Positions 33,324-44,693 are shown, counted from the stretch's first letter. The stretch is DNA of 64,000 nt from Haemaphysalis longicornis (GCA_013339765.2 CM023457.1:59761355-59825354), one strand, 5' to 3'. Translations and numbers: made by a program. The notes: generated by a model from the letters alone, not told the origin.

Positions 33324-33369
33324 GTATGTATGTATGTATGTATGTATGTATGTATGTATGTATGTATGT
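33324..33369 (+). repeat. (TATG)n microsatellite
   Basis: About eleven tandem GTAT units, just outside the foldback element. A shorter run of the same motif lies at 32793-32807 on its other side. Confidence 0.97.
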
Positions 33370-34631
33370 GCATTACTTTAATTTTTTACATTATTGTGAC
33401 TTTCCTCACCTGTACTCTTCATATATCCTTGCTGCGCGACATTAGTCGTGTTTATTTTTTGTTGAATGTTTTTGTTTTGTTGGTCTGTCCTCATTTCCCA
33501 GGCTTTCGAAGCGGGGCAAACATCCAATCTTCGATACGCTCAACCCGTAAATCGACCATCGCGCGAGCCGGCCGCTGCCGAACGCTAAAGAGAACCGACC
33601 CTGTATATACGTCAAAGACCGTCGTGCCTGTGCGCCGCTCTAACCTCCAACATCTCCAACATCTGCCTTCCCTCCTCCACCCCCCCTTCATAGCTTGTCT
33701 GATACACGGGTGCTTCAAAACAAACACAAAGTCGAGAAAGTAGATGGTGATATTCCCTTTTTTTCCCGAATTTTCTTGATACTTGGGAGTTGTTTCCTTT
33801 TCCCCACAAAAATCTGAAAATAAGATCACTACCCGTTTTTCTTTGAATTTTCTCGATACTTGCGAGTTGGTTTTTTTTTTTGCTCCTAACTTCTTTTTTT
33901 TTTCCTCGACCTGCTTCGGAGCCTCGTGTGGCGACCATTTTCCGAGGCATCAGCGGACGTTAGAAAGTGAAGGGAAAGATGTGGCGGATGGCGCTAGGGA
34001 AGGAGGGGGGAGGTTAGGGAAAAGACGGGGAGCGCGCATATAAATCCGCCGGGGAAAACAACGTGATTCGCCTGCGCGCGCCTCCTGCATCGATGACAAA
34101 TGGTGCCTCGCTCACTTGGGCGTCCCGGAGGCCGCCGCCGTGTGACGGCTGCCGCTGTTCCCAGCTTGCGCTGGCAGCGTATCCCCCTCTCACCTCCCCC
34201 TCTTTCCTTCCCTTTTTTCCCCCGCGATTCTCCGATTCTCTTCCCTACGCAGCCAGTTAGCCGTTCCTTTCCATTCGGTAGCTACTGCGGGACTTGTTCC
34301 TCTGTGACGGAGATCGCCTCCGCCGCTCGAGCCATTCTTCCAGATGGTTCTTCGCTCCGTCTTTCTTTTTTCTTCCCGCAGTTTTGCCTCTCTTCTTTTT
34401 TCCCCCTCTTCTTTCCCTATTCTTCCTGTCGCTTTTTTGCAAGCGTTTTTTTTTTTCTTTGGCCTTCGTCGTCGCATTGTTCTCTACATTTGCTCTGCGG
34501 ACCAGGATGCCGGTTCGAACCACAGTGGTGGAGTTTTAAAGCGGAGCTTTCTATACCTCACTGACGGCGACCGTCCCGTCACCAAAGCGCACTGCGGGAA
34601 GGCCAGCTTTACGCCCTGGGTTTTCACAAAA
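33370..34631. other. No gene recognised; small internal duplication
   Basis: GAATTTTCTTGATACTTGGG (near 33769) is repeated as GAATTTTCTCGATACTTGCG (near 33846). CGCATATAAATCCGCC near 34037 is TATA-like without an identifiable gene. Pyrimidine-rich 34190-34460 gives compositional open frames on both strands. Confidence 0.4.
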
Positions 34632-34862
34632 CGATGATGATGATACGGGATGGCGCGTCAAGCACCTCAAGGAAAAAACGCTTTCCGGGGTGGGAATCGA
34701 ACGTGGGTCCCTCGCGTCGAGGCCGATGTCTGTCCGATGGCGCCACTACGACACGGTTGGATCGGTTTGGATTTTCGACTGCGACTTCGACCCGGGTAGC
34801 ATGGAACGAAGTCTGGCGTTTTAGCCATCTTTCTATTCAGAAAGGGGCTTTGATCATTTTCT
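34632..34862 (-). repeat. tRNA-related SINE, family 3, copy 2
   Basis: Shares with 9509-9735 the order ATGATGATGAT, GGCGCGTCA-GCACCTC, the minus-strand B box CGTTCGATTCCC (near 34692-34703), an A-box-like GTCGTAGTGGCGCCA and then TTTTAGCCATCTTTCT. Conservation is moderate, so the copies are old. Confidence 0.6.
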
Positions 34863-34979
34863 AAGACCAAAGCCCCAAGTGCCCCATCGTGCAAAAAACT
34901 GTCCTTGTTTCCGGGACGTAAAATGGCCGCCGCTGTAAAGTGCAAATAAAAACACGTTTGAGTTCCTATTGCATTTGAA

Positions 34980-36140
34980 GCCGGGTGTCCAGCGAATGAT
35001 GCAGGTAGGGAGTGCTACCTGCACCGGAAGAAACGATCCCCCGGATATCTAAGGAGCTACATTAGGAAGGCTCTTAGCGACATAAACAGCACTCCCTCAC
35101 CAGAGAAGGATCTGGCCACCCTGATGTAGTAGTTGGCCGTCACCTCACATGATTAACCAACTCAACTCTCGGCCCTCAGACCCTAGCATATGTAGAGCAC
35201 CTGTCCACGGCGGTGGTCGGAACAGCCATACAGCGGAAAGTGCTAAGGATCTCGGGGTCCGGACAGGCCGCCAGTGGAACTTGACCTTGGCAACGTTCAA
35301 CGCACGCACTCTGTCTAGCGAGGGAAGCTTAGCTGTACTACTAGAGGAGCTCTCGCACATTGAGTGGGGTATTGTACGGTTAAGTGAAGTTAGAAAAACA
35401 GGAGAAGGCTTCTTGGAGCTCATTAGCGGGCATATTCTGTGTATACAGTGGACCCCAACAGAAGAGGGAACAGGGGATGGGATTTTTGATCCACAGAGAA
35501 AAAGCAGGAAGCGCGGAGTTTTTCAGCGTAAAGGCCCGTTCACACTGCGACGAAAGCGACGTGAATTCTGTCGCTTTGTCGCGCGACGACAAGAATTGGT
35601 CCCGACCATTCGCCAAAAACGGTCGTCGCGCGACAGAGCGACGTAATTCCCGTCGCTTTCGTCGCAGTGTGAACGGGTGTCGCGACTGTTGCGATCAAGC
35701 TAAAAAAGCAATTCAGGATTACACAGTACAGGCCTATGCGCCAACAACCAGCTATGATGATAAAGCCGTAGACAACTTTACGAAGACGTCTAAGCAGCAA
35801 TGAAGAAGGCAGTAACGCCCTTAACGATTGTGATGGGAGGCTTTAACGCAAAGGTCTGCAAGAAGCAAATGGGAGGAATGTCAGTGGGAAACTTCGGAAT
35901 AGACAATCGCAACAGTTGAGGAGATACACTGGTGGGATTTGCAAAGAGAAATAACGAGAGGTTGATGAACGCATTCTTCTACAAACGAAGGGAGGGGAAA
36001 TGGCCATGGGAGAGTCTCAATGGTACATCAAAAAACGAAATTGACTTCACTCTAACCGATAGCCCGGGTATCGTGCAAGGCGTAGAGGTGCCAAGTAAGA
36101 TTCGGAAACAGTCTAATAACCGACAACAGCGAAGGTGCAA
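34980..36140 (+). pseudogene. RTE-like non-LTR retrotransposon, endonuclease-domain pseudogene
   Basis: The APE-type endonuclease of an RTE-like element can be followed in several frames. At 35275-35460 are WNLTLATFNARTL (first catalytic Asn region) and LSEVRKTGEG (catalytic Glu region). Near 35475-35530, in another frame, is GMGFLIHREKAG. Near 35725-35770 is VQAYAPTTSYDD (the YAPT motif). Near 35830-35855 is VMGGFNAKV, where the usual GDFNA aspartate is Gly. Near 36037-36060 is EIDFTLTD. At least two frameshifts, a TGA at 35917-35919 and an inserted MITE (35533-35679) break it. The final SDH motif and the whole reverse transcriptase are missing. The intact protein nicks target DNA and primes reverse transcription there. 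Family assignment is from motif memory. Confidence 0.85.
35533..35679. mobile_element. Short hairpin MITE inserted in the RTE remnant
   Basis: The left arm GGCCCGTTCACACTGCGACG...TCGCGCGACGAC and the right arm reverse complement CACCCGTTCACACTGCGACG...TCGCGCGACGAC pair over about 60 bp with a 20-30 bp spacer. It interrupts the endonuclease frame between GFLIHREKAG and YAPT. I could not identify a clear target-site duplication, so the superfamily is left open. Confidence 0.85.
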
Positions 36141-36540
36141 GACCGAAACAAATTCCATGCTTTATCGACTGTCGGCTTTGGCTGAAGACACTACGATTCC
36201 CGGTAACCGTATGTAAGGTAAAACCGTTTTTGCAACCTTGCCGAACGCTCTAAACTATTGTATCGCATCACTTTACGTTGTCGTGGCATGAAAGTATGCC
36301 TACATGCCCAGTGGGGCGCGAAAATGTAGGTTGAGTTCCGAGTAACCTACTGTGTGTATAGGCGCGTGCTGGTCTTATACCAGGCTTCTAACCAGTATGG
36401 GGGCTTATTGAGCAAAACGAGTAGTATGTACGATAAAAATACAGTAGCACTATGTTCAGACTTGGAGGGATATCTCTGTACATGTCTTACAGCGATATTT
36501 TCCCCAATATTCAGATATGCGTTATAATAAAACTGCACTC
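36141..36540. other. No gene recognised
   Basis: Nothing visible beyond ordinary AT-rich sequence. Confidence 0.4.
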
Positions 36541-36720
36541 AAGAGGAGGAGGAGCGGTAGGAGCAAAAAACTTTATTTCACAGGAAAATCGATCTGTTTA
36601 CTGGGCGGGCTCCTCTGTATAGCACAAGAGAGTAAGAATAATTTTCTTCAATTCGTCGAACGTCATCCCGAGTAGGCCAGGATTTGTTCTTTACGCCTGA
36701 AGGGGTTGGAAAACGATAAA
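36541..36720 (-). repeat. Likely retroelement 3' end with (CTC)n tail
   Basis: On the minus strand the sequence ends CCTGTGAAATAAAGTTTTTT, then GCTCCTACCGCTCCTCCTCC. AATAAA followed by a short simple-repeat tail is characteristic of a LINE 3' end or a processed transcript. No coding sequence was recognised. Confidence 0.4.
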
Positions 36721-37895
36721 GAGCTGCTTCGGCATATTCATCTGTTTCCATTCTTGTTATACTGAAAAACCGGCACGTATACTATTTATTGCGTTCGTTA
36801 GCGAGTATATCAAGCCTTCAACACCCTAGGATGGTTGCGATAGAAATTCGGCTCACAAAAGCCGCCTTCGAGTACTGTGAACAACGTTGTCTGCGCTGTT
36901 TCGAGGGGTGTGGCACAAATCTCCTCATTGCATTTTCATCTGAATAAGCAACACACACTGGGGATAGGCACCTTCTTGCACGCAGCCATAACGAAAGCCA
37001 ATTTTGAAGAAAGTACTGTATGTCTTACAGCCTGACGAAAATATCCACACGAACTTTGTGAGCCTCCCAAACATCCCCGAACCTCCTAATAAGGCGTTCG
37101 TGACGCTGCAGAAAAATCAATGCGTTAGGAACAGAAAAAAACATTCATCCAATACAAGTCAACTACAGTGGAAGAAATAGAAGACAGCCGTTTTATTCCC
37201 TGCTGTGCGATGCCCGCTGCTTGGTGCGTAGCATTAGACTGTTGAGTCTTCATAAGAGCACCTCAAAAATAGTGTAGGGAAGCCTCCGCATTTCGAATAC
37301 TTATCGAGGAGCTCTGAGCAGTGAACCTTGCGAACAAGCTAGAAAGGAAGAGTTGTACACGATCATCTGACCGACGCTCTGAAGAAATTTGGTCTCTCGC
37401 TCCTCGTGTGCTGCAAAGTTGTGCGGGATACCGCTTGAAATTATTTAGAGGTGTCAGAAGCTGGCAAAATACCTGAATTTCTGTAAATACGCCTTTTAAT
37501 GCACTAGAGCATCAAAGCGGGCGGGTTCTAGCACAGGCACTGCTGCTCCTCACAAGAGGACGACAACGGCGCAAGTGTAGCACGGCGCCAATAATACGGC
37601 ATCTGTTGTTTTCGCAGTAAGCCGAATACCCTAGTGTGTACGGTATTGGTTTTTTTGTTTTTTTTTTTATCCCACTCTCTGATCGTCGTCTGCCCTGGAG
37701 CTTTCACGATCTGCTGCCGCATTATTGCTTCCGGTGGAATACCGTCAGCGGCTTTTTTCAGCGATGTAGGTGCAGGCATCACGGGCCGTGCCGCATTGCG
37801 AAACTGTGAGCCAATTGGTTCGCGGCGAAATTGGCGACGAGAATGTGCCTGGCGGAATACAGCAGGCAAGACCGGCGGTGTGTGTTGCGCAATTC
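36721..37895. other. No gene recognised
   Basis: A T-rich run lies near 37650-37668. The minus-strand frame at 37528-37869 (113 codons) has no recognisable product. Confidence 0.4.
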
Positions 37896-37907
37896 ATTCT
37901 TCGGGGA

Positions 37908-38130
37908 ACCCGCCGCGGTGGCTCAGTGGCTAAGGCATTGTGCTGCTGAGCACGAGGTCGCGGGTTCGATTCACGGCCGCGGCGGCCGCTTTTCTGGTGG
38001 AGAAGAGAAGCAAAAATGTCGGTGTGTGTTCGAGATTTCGGCGCACGTTCAAGATCCCCAGGTGGTCAAAATTAACCCGGAGCCCTCCACTACGGCGCAC
38101 CTCATCGCCTGCGTTGCGTCGGCGCGATAA
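37908..38130 (+). mobile_element. Full-length Ruka-like SINE
   Basis: The head CCGCCGCGGTGGCTCAGTGG, B box GGGTTCGATTCACGG, body AAGATCCCCAGGTGGTCAAA and end CGTTGCGTCGGCGCGATAAA are all present. The flanking repeat is ATTCTTCGGGGA (37896-37907) against ATTATTCGGGGA (38131-38142), one mismatch in 12, so this insertion is older than the one at 9.2 kb. Confidence 0.93.
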
Positions 38131-39776
38131 ATTATTCGGGGAGACGAAGAGAGGAGGAAGGACATAACGCAAATGCAAAACAAGTGCGAGGAAATGTCGA
38201 CGTAAAGGGAAGGGGGGAAATTTGTCACAATCTTACTGAAACGTGGATTCTGCAAAAGGCAGAGTTAGTGAGTAGAAGAGAGAGAAAAGGGGGTGTATGG
38301 CGTGCCACACAAAGTCGCGCAGCTGCTGCATTTGCGCGATTCATAACGCGCACCTTTCGTTTCTTGCTAAAAGTAGCCTTCAAGTTTGTGTGCGCGTTAC
38401 AATCGGGCTCAAAGCCGACATCGGCTTCAAAGCGGCCAGCAGCATTTCCATGTACACGAATGCCTCAAGAAATACAATTCAATCCGATCAAAACAAAAAA
38501 TTTTCGAAATCTTTTTAAGTAAACTTTCCTGCGCGGTACAATCGGGGTTCGCGTTATAATCGTGCAAATACGGTATGAAGTAATGCCCCGTTTTCCTCGG
38601 TACGCCCAAGACTCCCGTAAAAAAACACAGCGCGTGGACTCGTAACACTGGGGCGTGACGCTGTTGTTCTTGTTACCGCTCGACGGGAGGGCGCTGGAAT
38701 TTTGCGTTCAGAGATTAGCGCTATTGCTGCAAAGGAAACCATGGTTTATAGAGCGAAAAGTCCAGTCGTTGGGCCGACGTGCGGCCCTGTGCATCGTTTT
38801 TATTTGTTAAAGCAAAGCTTTGCTAATTTCGTCCAGCGATTTTGTGGAGGATGCGCAACGGTGACCTTTTGACCTTAGACACACCCCCGGCTACACACCC
38901 CTCGAAGCGCATCGCGTGATTCGCCGGGCCCGCTGTCGGCGCTGTGCACAAGGCCACGTTTTCAGTCGTTCTGCGCAGAACGAGCAGCGGTCGCCGCCAC
39001 CGCTGCGGCCGAGGCAGCCGACCACCCCCGCAGCCTCCCATGCATGCGGCGCTCGGCCGTTTCGGGCAACGTGACTCGTCTCGCGCCCGGCGAAGAGGAA
39101 CGGTGCGTTCGCCGTGAATGAACGCCGCGTTCGCCCGGCCTCCTTCTGTGAGCGTTGCACGGAACCGAACGGCTTTGAGCCGTGGTCGGCAATACAGCTA
39201 AGCCAAAGGTCAACCAAGCGAAAGCAAGACTCAACCAGACTAAACCAAGCTTTTGCTTTGCATATCCAAGGTTAGCTGAGCTAATCCGCAGCCATTTTTT
39301 TTTTTTCGTTTCGCTTACCTTTTTAAGCGAAGGTTGATTATGCCGAGGGGATAAAGAAACTCCGGCGGTCCTGCGTACGCGGAAAACTCTTTCGGCGGAA
39401 CCCGATAAGCATGTGGGAAAAAACCGGGTTGGAGAGGAGTTTAAGTAAGGGGAGAGAGTGTGGCTGGGTTTATCGAGCTACTGCGTGAAGCCCAGAACCA
39501 GCGATAACGGCGGGCAGGATCGGGAGCGGTGCGGTTGGACCACTGGAAGAACCAGCGTCAACGTCGCAATTGCAAACACCGTGTAGACGTTACTCCGAAA
39601 TGGGTAGGCAACGCGCAATACGTGCTTCCGAGGAGCAAGGCAGCTCAGCGACGCCGCGAGCAAGGGCGGGAACGAACGGAAACACCACGGCCACGCAACG
39701 CATAATGAAAAGGACTTTAATGAACCATTGAAGGAGCAACAGAAGTGGAAACAGTGGCCGCACGTTCCAGCTCCGG
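38131..39776. other. No gene recognised
   Basis: GC-rich 38880-39180 gives overlapping open frames on both strands. AAAGCAAAGCTTTGCT near 38811-38826 is a small palindrome. Nothing coding could be supported. Confidence 0.4.
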
Positions 39777-39841
39777 TTAAACCACGGCCTCCGCGATCGG
39801 CTGCCGGCGGCGCGCCGTTGCTCCGGCCGTCCCATTCGGCG
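39777..39841 (+). repeat. 66-bp conserved repeat starting at a TTAA
   Basis: From TTAA (39777-39780) the sequence ACCACGGCCTCCGCGATCGG, CTGCCGGCGGCGCGCCGTTG, CTCCGGCCGTCCCATTCGGC is identical or nearly so to the reverse complement of 44694-44759. Beyond it the two loci diverge. Starting at TTAA in both loci suggests the terminus of yet another TTAA-target element. Confidence 0.7.
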
Positions 39842-40190
39842 CGTCCCCCAGCAAAAAAATTTAATGCGGCTCACTCCGCAACGTGCCGCGAGGTGGCGGT
39901 GTTAGCCGATGGTTCGGCCGCTCGCACCGGCTCCTCTGAATGGCTTGGCGGAGATTGCGCGGCGGGGTGTCTTCGCTGTCGTAATTCTTCTTGCCTCCCG
40001 TGCGGGCGTTTTGTTTAGATGAAATGAGACTTGACAATGATTTTATGAAGTCGGCTTGTCTCAGCAGCTTAGAGAAACTTATTTAAATGAAGCAAAGGTG
40101 TGCCAGCGATCAACGAAAGGTTGACCATGTTTCAAGCGTGGAGCGAGCATACGGAGTGGTACGCAGTACTTTCTCGGAGGTCATGTATAG

Positions 40191-40343
40191 GGGTGTAGGA
40201 ACAAATGGTCCCGGAACAAATGGCCCGGAACAAATGGCCCCGGAACTTATGGTCCCGGAACTTATGGTCCCGGAACAATGGTCCCAACTCGAAAGTAGGA
40301 ACAAATGGTCCCCGGAACTTGTGGCCCCGGAACAAATGGTCCC
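40191..40343 (+). repeat. Left minisatellite inverted repeat of the 2.2-kb element
   Basis: Begins GGGTGTAGGAACAAATGGTC and continues as six 15-bp-type units to GAAAGTAGG (40299), then a partial second unit set to 40343. Confidence 0.85.
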
Positions 40344-42170
40344 AGGCACCTGTTCGGGCAAAATGATTCTATAAAACTCCCACGTGGGTTCTGTTTAAAT
40401 TTGTTTTATTTTGCTGGAGTGCAGTTCTAATTTCTTAGGTTTCGTTATTTTTGTTTTCTTTTTTTTTCAGATTTCGTTAAACCGGTTTAGCTCAATTTGG
40501 GCGATTAGAACGATTAAACGCGGTATTTCTGCCAACCACGCATTTTTGTGAAAAGTGCAGGGCATTCATTACACGATTGGCCTGTTTTCGGAATTTTTTA
40601 TGCGTATTTTATCCGGCCTTTTTATTTTAGTCGTCGCGTTTTTTATACGTTCAAGACGAACATTCTTATTTATTACTTCCCTCTCTCTTTCGGTATTTGA
40701 TTTTTGTAATATTTTCCTTTTTTTCGGTTTTCCACGTTTTGATTGTTTGTGAGTCCGGCCGTGTTCCAGGAAGCCGCACGTGTCGCGAGATGCGGACGTC
40801 TGGTCTGATAGCAAGCATCAGCTGAGCCGCTGGTCAAGCCAGGCTGTCGCGACGGTCAGCACTGTTAAGTTCGTGCTTCTCATTTAATTAATGAAAGCCG
40901 CCAGTGGCTCATGTATTGGCGTCGCCTCCGCTTCTAGCTGTACGCTCATTTCCTTTCATGCAGCCGCAAAGACGCGAAGTTGGGGGTCGCGGAGTGCATG
41001 CTTTGTGCTCCTTCCTCTTTTGTGTGGCAAAAGACTGCGGTGTTGAGCCCTAGTACCTCTGTTGGTATGCGGTCGTTCGGTGACGATCTGACGGGAAGCG
41101 AAAGGGTGCCGTCTCTAGTTTTTGACGATTTGCGAAGCCGGCGTCGGCGCTGTTCGTTGATGGTCATTCGCCTTAGGAATTCGCCTCGGGTTGAAGGAGC
41201 TCTTCTCGGTAGTCCGGCGGGCGGCGGCGTCCCTTAGTCTGGGGAGGGATTAGCCACGACTCCCTCACTGTGCCCGCGCGCGCGGCGACAAAGGCAGGGC
41301 GGGAAGGCGACGACACCGTAAGGTGTTAGCCGCGCGAAGACCGCTCTAAACGTTCGGCTTTGGCTTTTGAGGAGATGCCGCCCCGCCAGCAAGTACTGCC
41401 TATTTTCGGAGAAAAACGAGTTTCTAAACTGCAAGCTGTAAAATTATCTAGGTGCAAAATCTTGATTAGTGTTGCTTCGCTTGATTCGAACTGCAGATAT
41501 CGAAGCATTTCAGGTGGTGAGCACAGTAACTCAGCTTAGCCAACCCAATAAACCCTCATCGAGTAAAGTTCCCTTTTGAAATAGCGACAAAACGGCGAGC
41601 GCAATGCACCAGTACAGCTCTATGTTGACTGGCGGTCAACAGTACCGTCCCACTCACATTTTTGATACTTTACATAACCTAACTAATACCGTCACTGTAA
41701 ATAGGCTCAACGCACTGGATGAAGTCGGACTCACTTCTCAAGCATTAACAAAATTTTGTATTCTTGCGAGTATTGCACGTCAGCCATGTTAATTTAAACA
41801 GTTGTGTTGCTCCACTTCATAAGAAAACTGCATTCACGAAGAAAATTACGGTAGCCCGTTATTGTATTCACGTTAAACACCAGCCGAGGGCGGCCCAGTA
41901 CACGCAGAGTTTTGATTGAAAGGTTCACCACTGGTTTGCCTGGCACTCGGAATAACAAAAAAAAAATACGAACAAAGCAAGCACGGGAGATCGTACACGT
42001 GCAACAAAAAAAGTTTGTATACAGCATTGAGCTCAAGCAAATTCAGCATTAGCAAATATACTGTGTACGAAAAGATGCAAAATACAGTGTGCACAGATAC
42101 AAGCATAAATATAAATACACTAACCCCCTCCTTCCCTCACGCAGCCGCTAAGGCGTAGTAGTGGTGGGAC

Positions 42171-42402
42171 CATTTCTTCCTACTTTGAAGTTGGGACCAT
42201 TTGTTCCGGGACCATTAGTTCCGGGACCATAAGTTCCGGGGCCATTTGTTCCGGGACCATTTGTTCCGGGACCATTTATTCCGCGACATTTCTTCCTACT
42301 TTGAAGTTGGGACCATTTGTTCCGGGACCATTAGTTCCGGGACCATAAGTTCCGGGGCCATTTGTTCCGGGACCATTTGTTCCGGGACCATTTATTCCGC
42401 GA
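42171..42402 (-). repeat. Right minisatellite inverted repeat, 116-bp unit duplicated exactly
   Basis: Two 116-bp higher-order units (42171-42286 and 42287-42402) look identical base for base. Each contains CATTTCTTCCTACTTTGAAG followed by six 15-bp units such as GGGACCATTTGTTCC. On the minus strand each unit matches the left inverted repeat. Confidence 0.92.
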
Positions 42403-42414
42403 CCGCATGTATAG

Positions 42415-42844
42415 AGTTATTATAAATAGTTATTTGGGTGATGAGAACAAGTTTGCAGTTGGCGTGCCATGTTGTTGCAACGGTCACCTACCAGGCCCCA
42501 TCGCGCAAGAAACTAACACCCAGGGCACTGCAACGTGATTTGAAATTATAAGCATATATATGGAATTTTTTACCGCAGTGAAATATTTTCTGCTTGTGTC
42601 AGGCACACGCTTTGAGATCCTACATTTGTGAATAAAAAAACTGCGTATATATTAAAGAAAGTTTACTGCCGTTCTGTGTGAAAGCTGACCAGCGGCCAGA
42701 CCAGCAGGGTGCAATCGGAGAAGTGCATGAAACAAACATTGTAATTTGCGATTGAACGTATACGGTATACTTCTTACTTAATTTGTTTAATGAAACTGGA
42801 CAACCATATGAAGCTGTTCGTTTCCCTTACGTAAATGTATTAAC
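42415..42844. other. No gene recognised
   Basis: AT-rich sequence with nothing recognisable. Confidence 0.4.
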
Positions 42845-43105
42845 TGCAGACGGGAATTCCAACTTCAGCTGTGAACTACTTAGTGGTGAAAAGCAGATAA
42901 AACCTGGCGTAATGTTCGAGTCGTTTCCGCTAATAATTGTCATATTTGTTTCGCGATAGTTTTGATAAAACAAAAGTTACAGCCGTTTTTTGTATCTATA
43001 CACTCTCCACAGGGCCATGAGCAGACGGGATTTTTGTAACATTTATAACGTCACTGTAAACTAATTATGACAATTAAATGAAGCACAGCGTAATGATGCA
43101 ACCAC
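42845..43105 (-). repeat. Dispersed repeat R5, copy 2
   Basis: Reverse complement of this stretch parallels 25850-26110: TTCATTTAATTGTCATAATT, TCATGGCCCTGTGG, ACGGCTGTAACTTTTGTTTT and ATATGACAATTATTAGC occur in the same order and spacing. Strongly diverged; family unknown. Confidence 0.5.
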
Positions 43106-44693
43106 CCTGGCGACCAATTTCTTTATGATTTTTTTAGGATCGAGATGAGATCGAAATATACAGAGCAAACGCCAGAAAGTTGGCTTTGCCGCAAGATACA
43201 TGCTGTCAACGCGACTTTTTCTACGCACCCTGTCGACGTTCGCAGCTACTGATTGGAACCTAGCCTGTAACACTTCCCCTTAAAAACGTTCACAGAGACA
43301 CTTTGCTTACTTGCAGGAATGCGAATGCATTTTATTTTAAGCTGTGCGATCCTCAATGTAGGTCCGTCGTGGTTGTGTCACCTTCTATTTCGACAATGTC
43401 TTAGTCATCACAGGGATACGTCTGGCGTATAATCTACGGTTGAGGAGGCGTCGATTAGGAACCGTTCTAGCGGCAGCGAGAACTTGCGTCTTTGTACGCC
43501 TTGCCTAATTTTTTGTTCGTTTGCATCTTCTTGCGAGCCCCCCCCCCCCCCCCCCCCCTCTCTTGTGGTCGCCCACGTTTAACAGTTCCCGCTGAGAACT
43601 GTGGACCTGAGTACCGGTCTATAAGGCCACAGCGCACTCACTGGCCATTTTGCAGGCGTATAGCGTGTTTGACAGCTGGCACTCCGTCGGCTCCGAATTT
43701 CATTTCCTGATCCAAATACACCGTGTTTTCTTCCATTTTATTTTCTTTGCGAGGCGTGCAATTTTTCGAACCATATCTCGCTCGCACTGACCCCCAACTC
43801 CATATTTTTGCGTAATTGAGTATTTAATGCTTCCGCAGTGATGATGTAAAAAAAGCCATGCGGCCCCTGGACTCGCTTGTGTGCTGTGGTTGGTAACTGT
43901 TTAGGGTGAACAGAAATTGCTAACATTCAAACCAAACATATAAGAGCTAAGTTACTTCACAGATGGGACCTGCAATCAGTAACGAAAAGTTCATGTATTT
44001 TAGGTATTCATACCACTCACAGTGCTTATTGCGCTTCCCAGTAGGCACCGAGATACCTTTAATAACGAAATAAAAACGGAGAATATCGAAGTTTAACTTA
44101 TTTTTTGTTTGCTGCCGCTGAAAACGAAAACGTAATAGCATAACGCAGCTGTGCCACGGAGATTACGATGTCGCTCAAGAATCCCTCAACATAATTCACT
44201 TCCAGCGTTTTTCTCAACCGGTATTACGACGTATAAAGATTGATTCCAATGCCAGAAAAAACAGCGGCCACCCGTTGTCTCAAGTTAATAGCCTTGGCTG
44301 TACAGAATTGAATTACGACCGTACGCCAGCATAAGAAATAGCAATACCTCTTTATGATTTGAACATCATTAAAACGCGGGAAGTTTCGCTACCGCGGTAT
44401 TATCGGAAAGGCGTAGTCGGCTCCGTGGAGCGTAGTGCGGGACAGCGCATGTGAAATAACCCCGTCTTGTCGCCACCGTAGCTGACATAAAGGCATCACC
44501 AGGTGCTGTAATATTACTTTTTATTCCTAAAAGCAGCTATGGCCGTTTATTTTTGCCATACGGAGCGCAAAAGCTGTCAAAAGCCATTTCGCGGACCGGC
44601 GCAACACGGACGGCTGTTGCTTTCAACCATCGGCTCCGCGCGCCGCGGTGCGGCGGAAAGCGCCGAAACGGCCCGTTAGAAATTACGCTCTCT
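43106..44693. other. No gene recognised; poly(C) run
   Basis: Holds a run of 21 C at 43538-43558. Otherwise AT-rich, with short open frames of no recognisable product. Confidence 0.4.
43538..43558 (+). repeat. Poly(C) homopolymer, 21 bp
   Basis: Uninterrupted C run. It can form G-quadruplex or i-motif structures and is also a place where sequencing length errors are likely. Confidence 0.95.

Larger units (their letters stand above)
40191..42405. mobile_element. 2.2-kb DNA transposon candidate with minisatellite inverted repeats
   Basis: Bounded by a 9-bp direct repeat CATGTATAG (40182-40190 and 42406-42414). Its two ends are inverted relative to each other and consist of 15-bp units of the type AACAAATGGTCCCGG. 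The order of unit variants is the same on both sides (AACAAATGG, AACAAATGGC, AACTTATGG, AACTTATGG or AACTAATGG, AACAAATGG, then CCCAACT-AAAGTAGG), so they are true terminal inverted repeats of about 110 bp. The roughly 1.8-kb interior has no recognisable transposase. A 9-bp duplication would suit a Mutator-like element and 8 bp a hAT element; I cannot decide. Confidence 0.75.

Noticed and set aside
42171..42402. Regularly repeated units considered as a CRISPR array
   Set aside because: The 15-bp units are directly adjacent without unique spacers, and the context is eukaryotic. They form a minisatellite within terminal inverted repeats.
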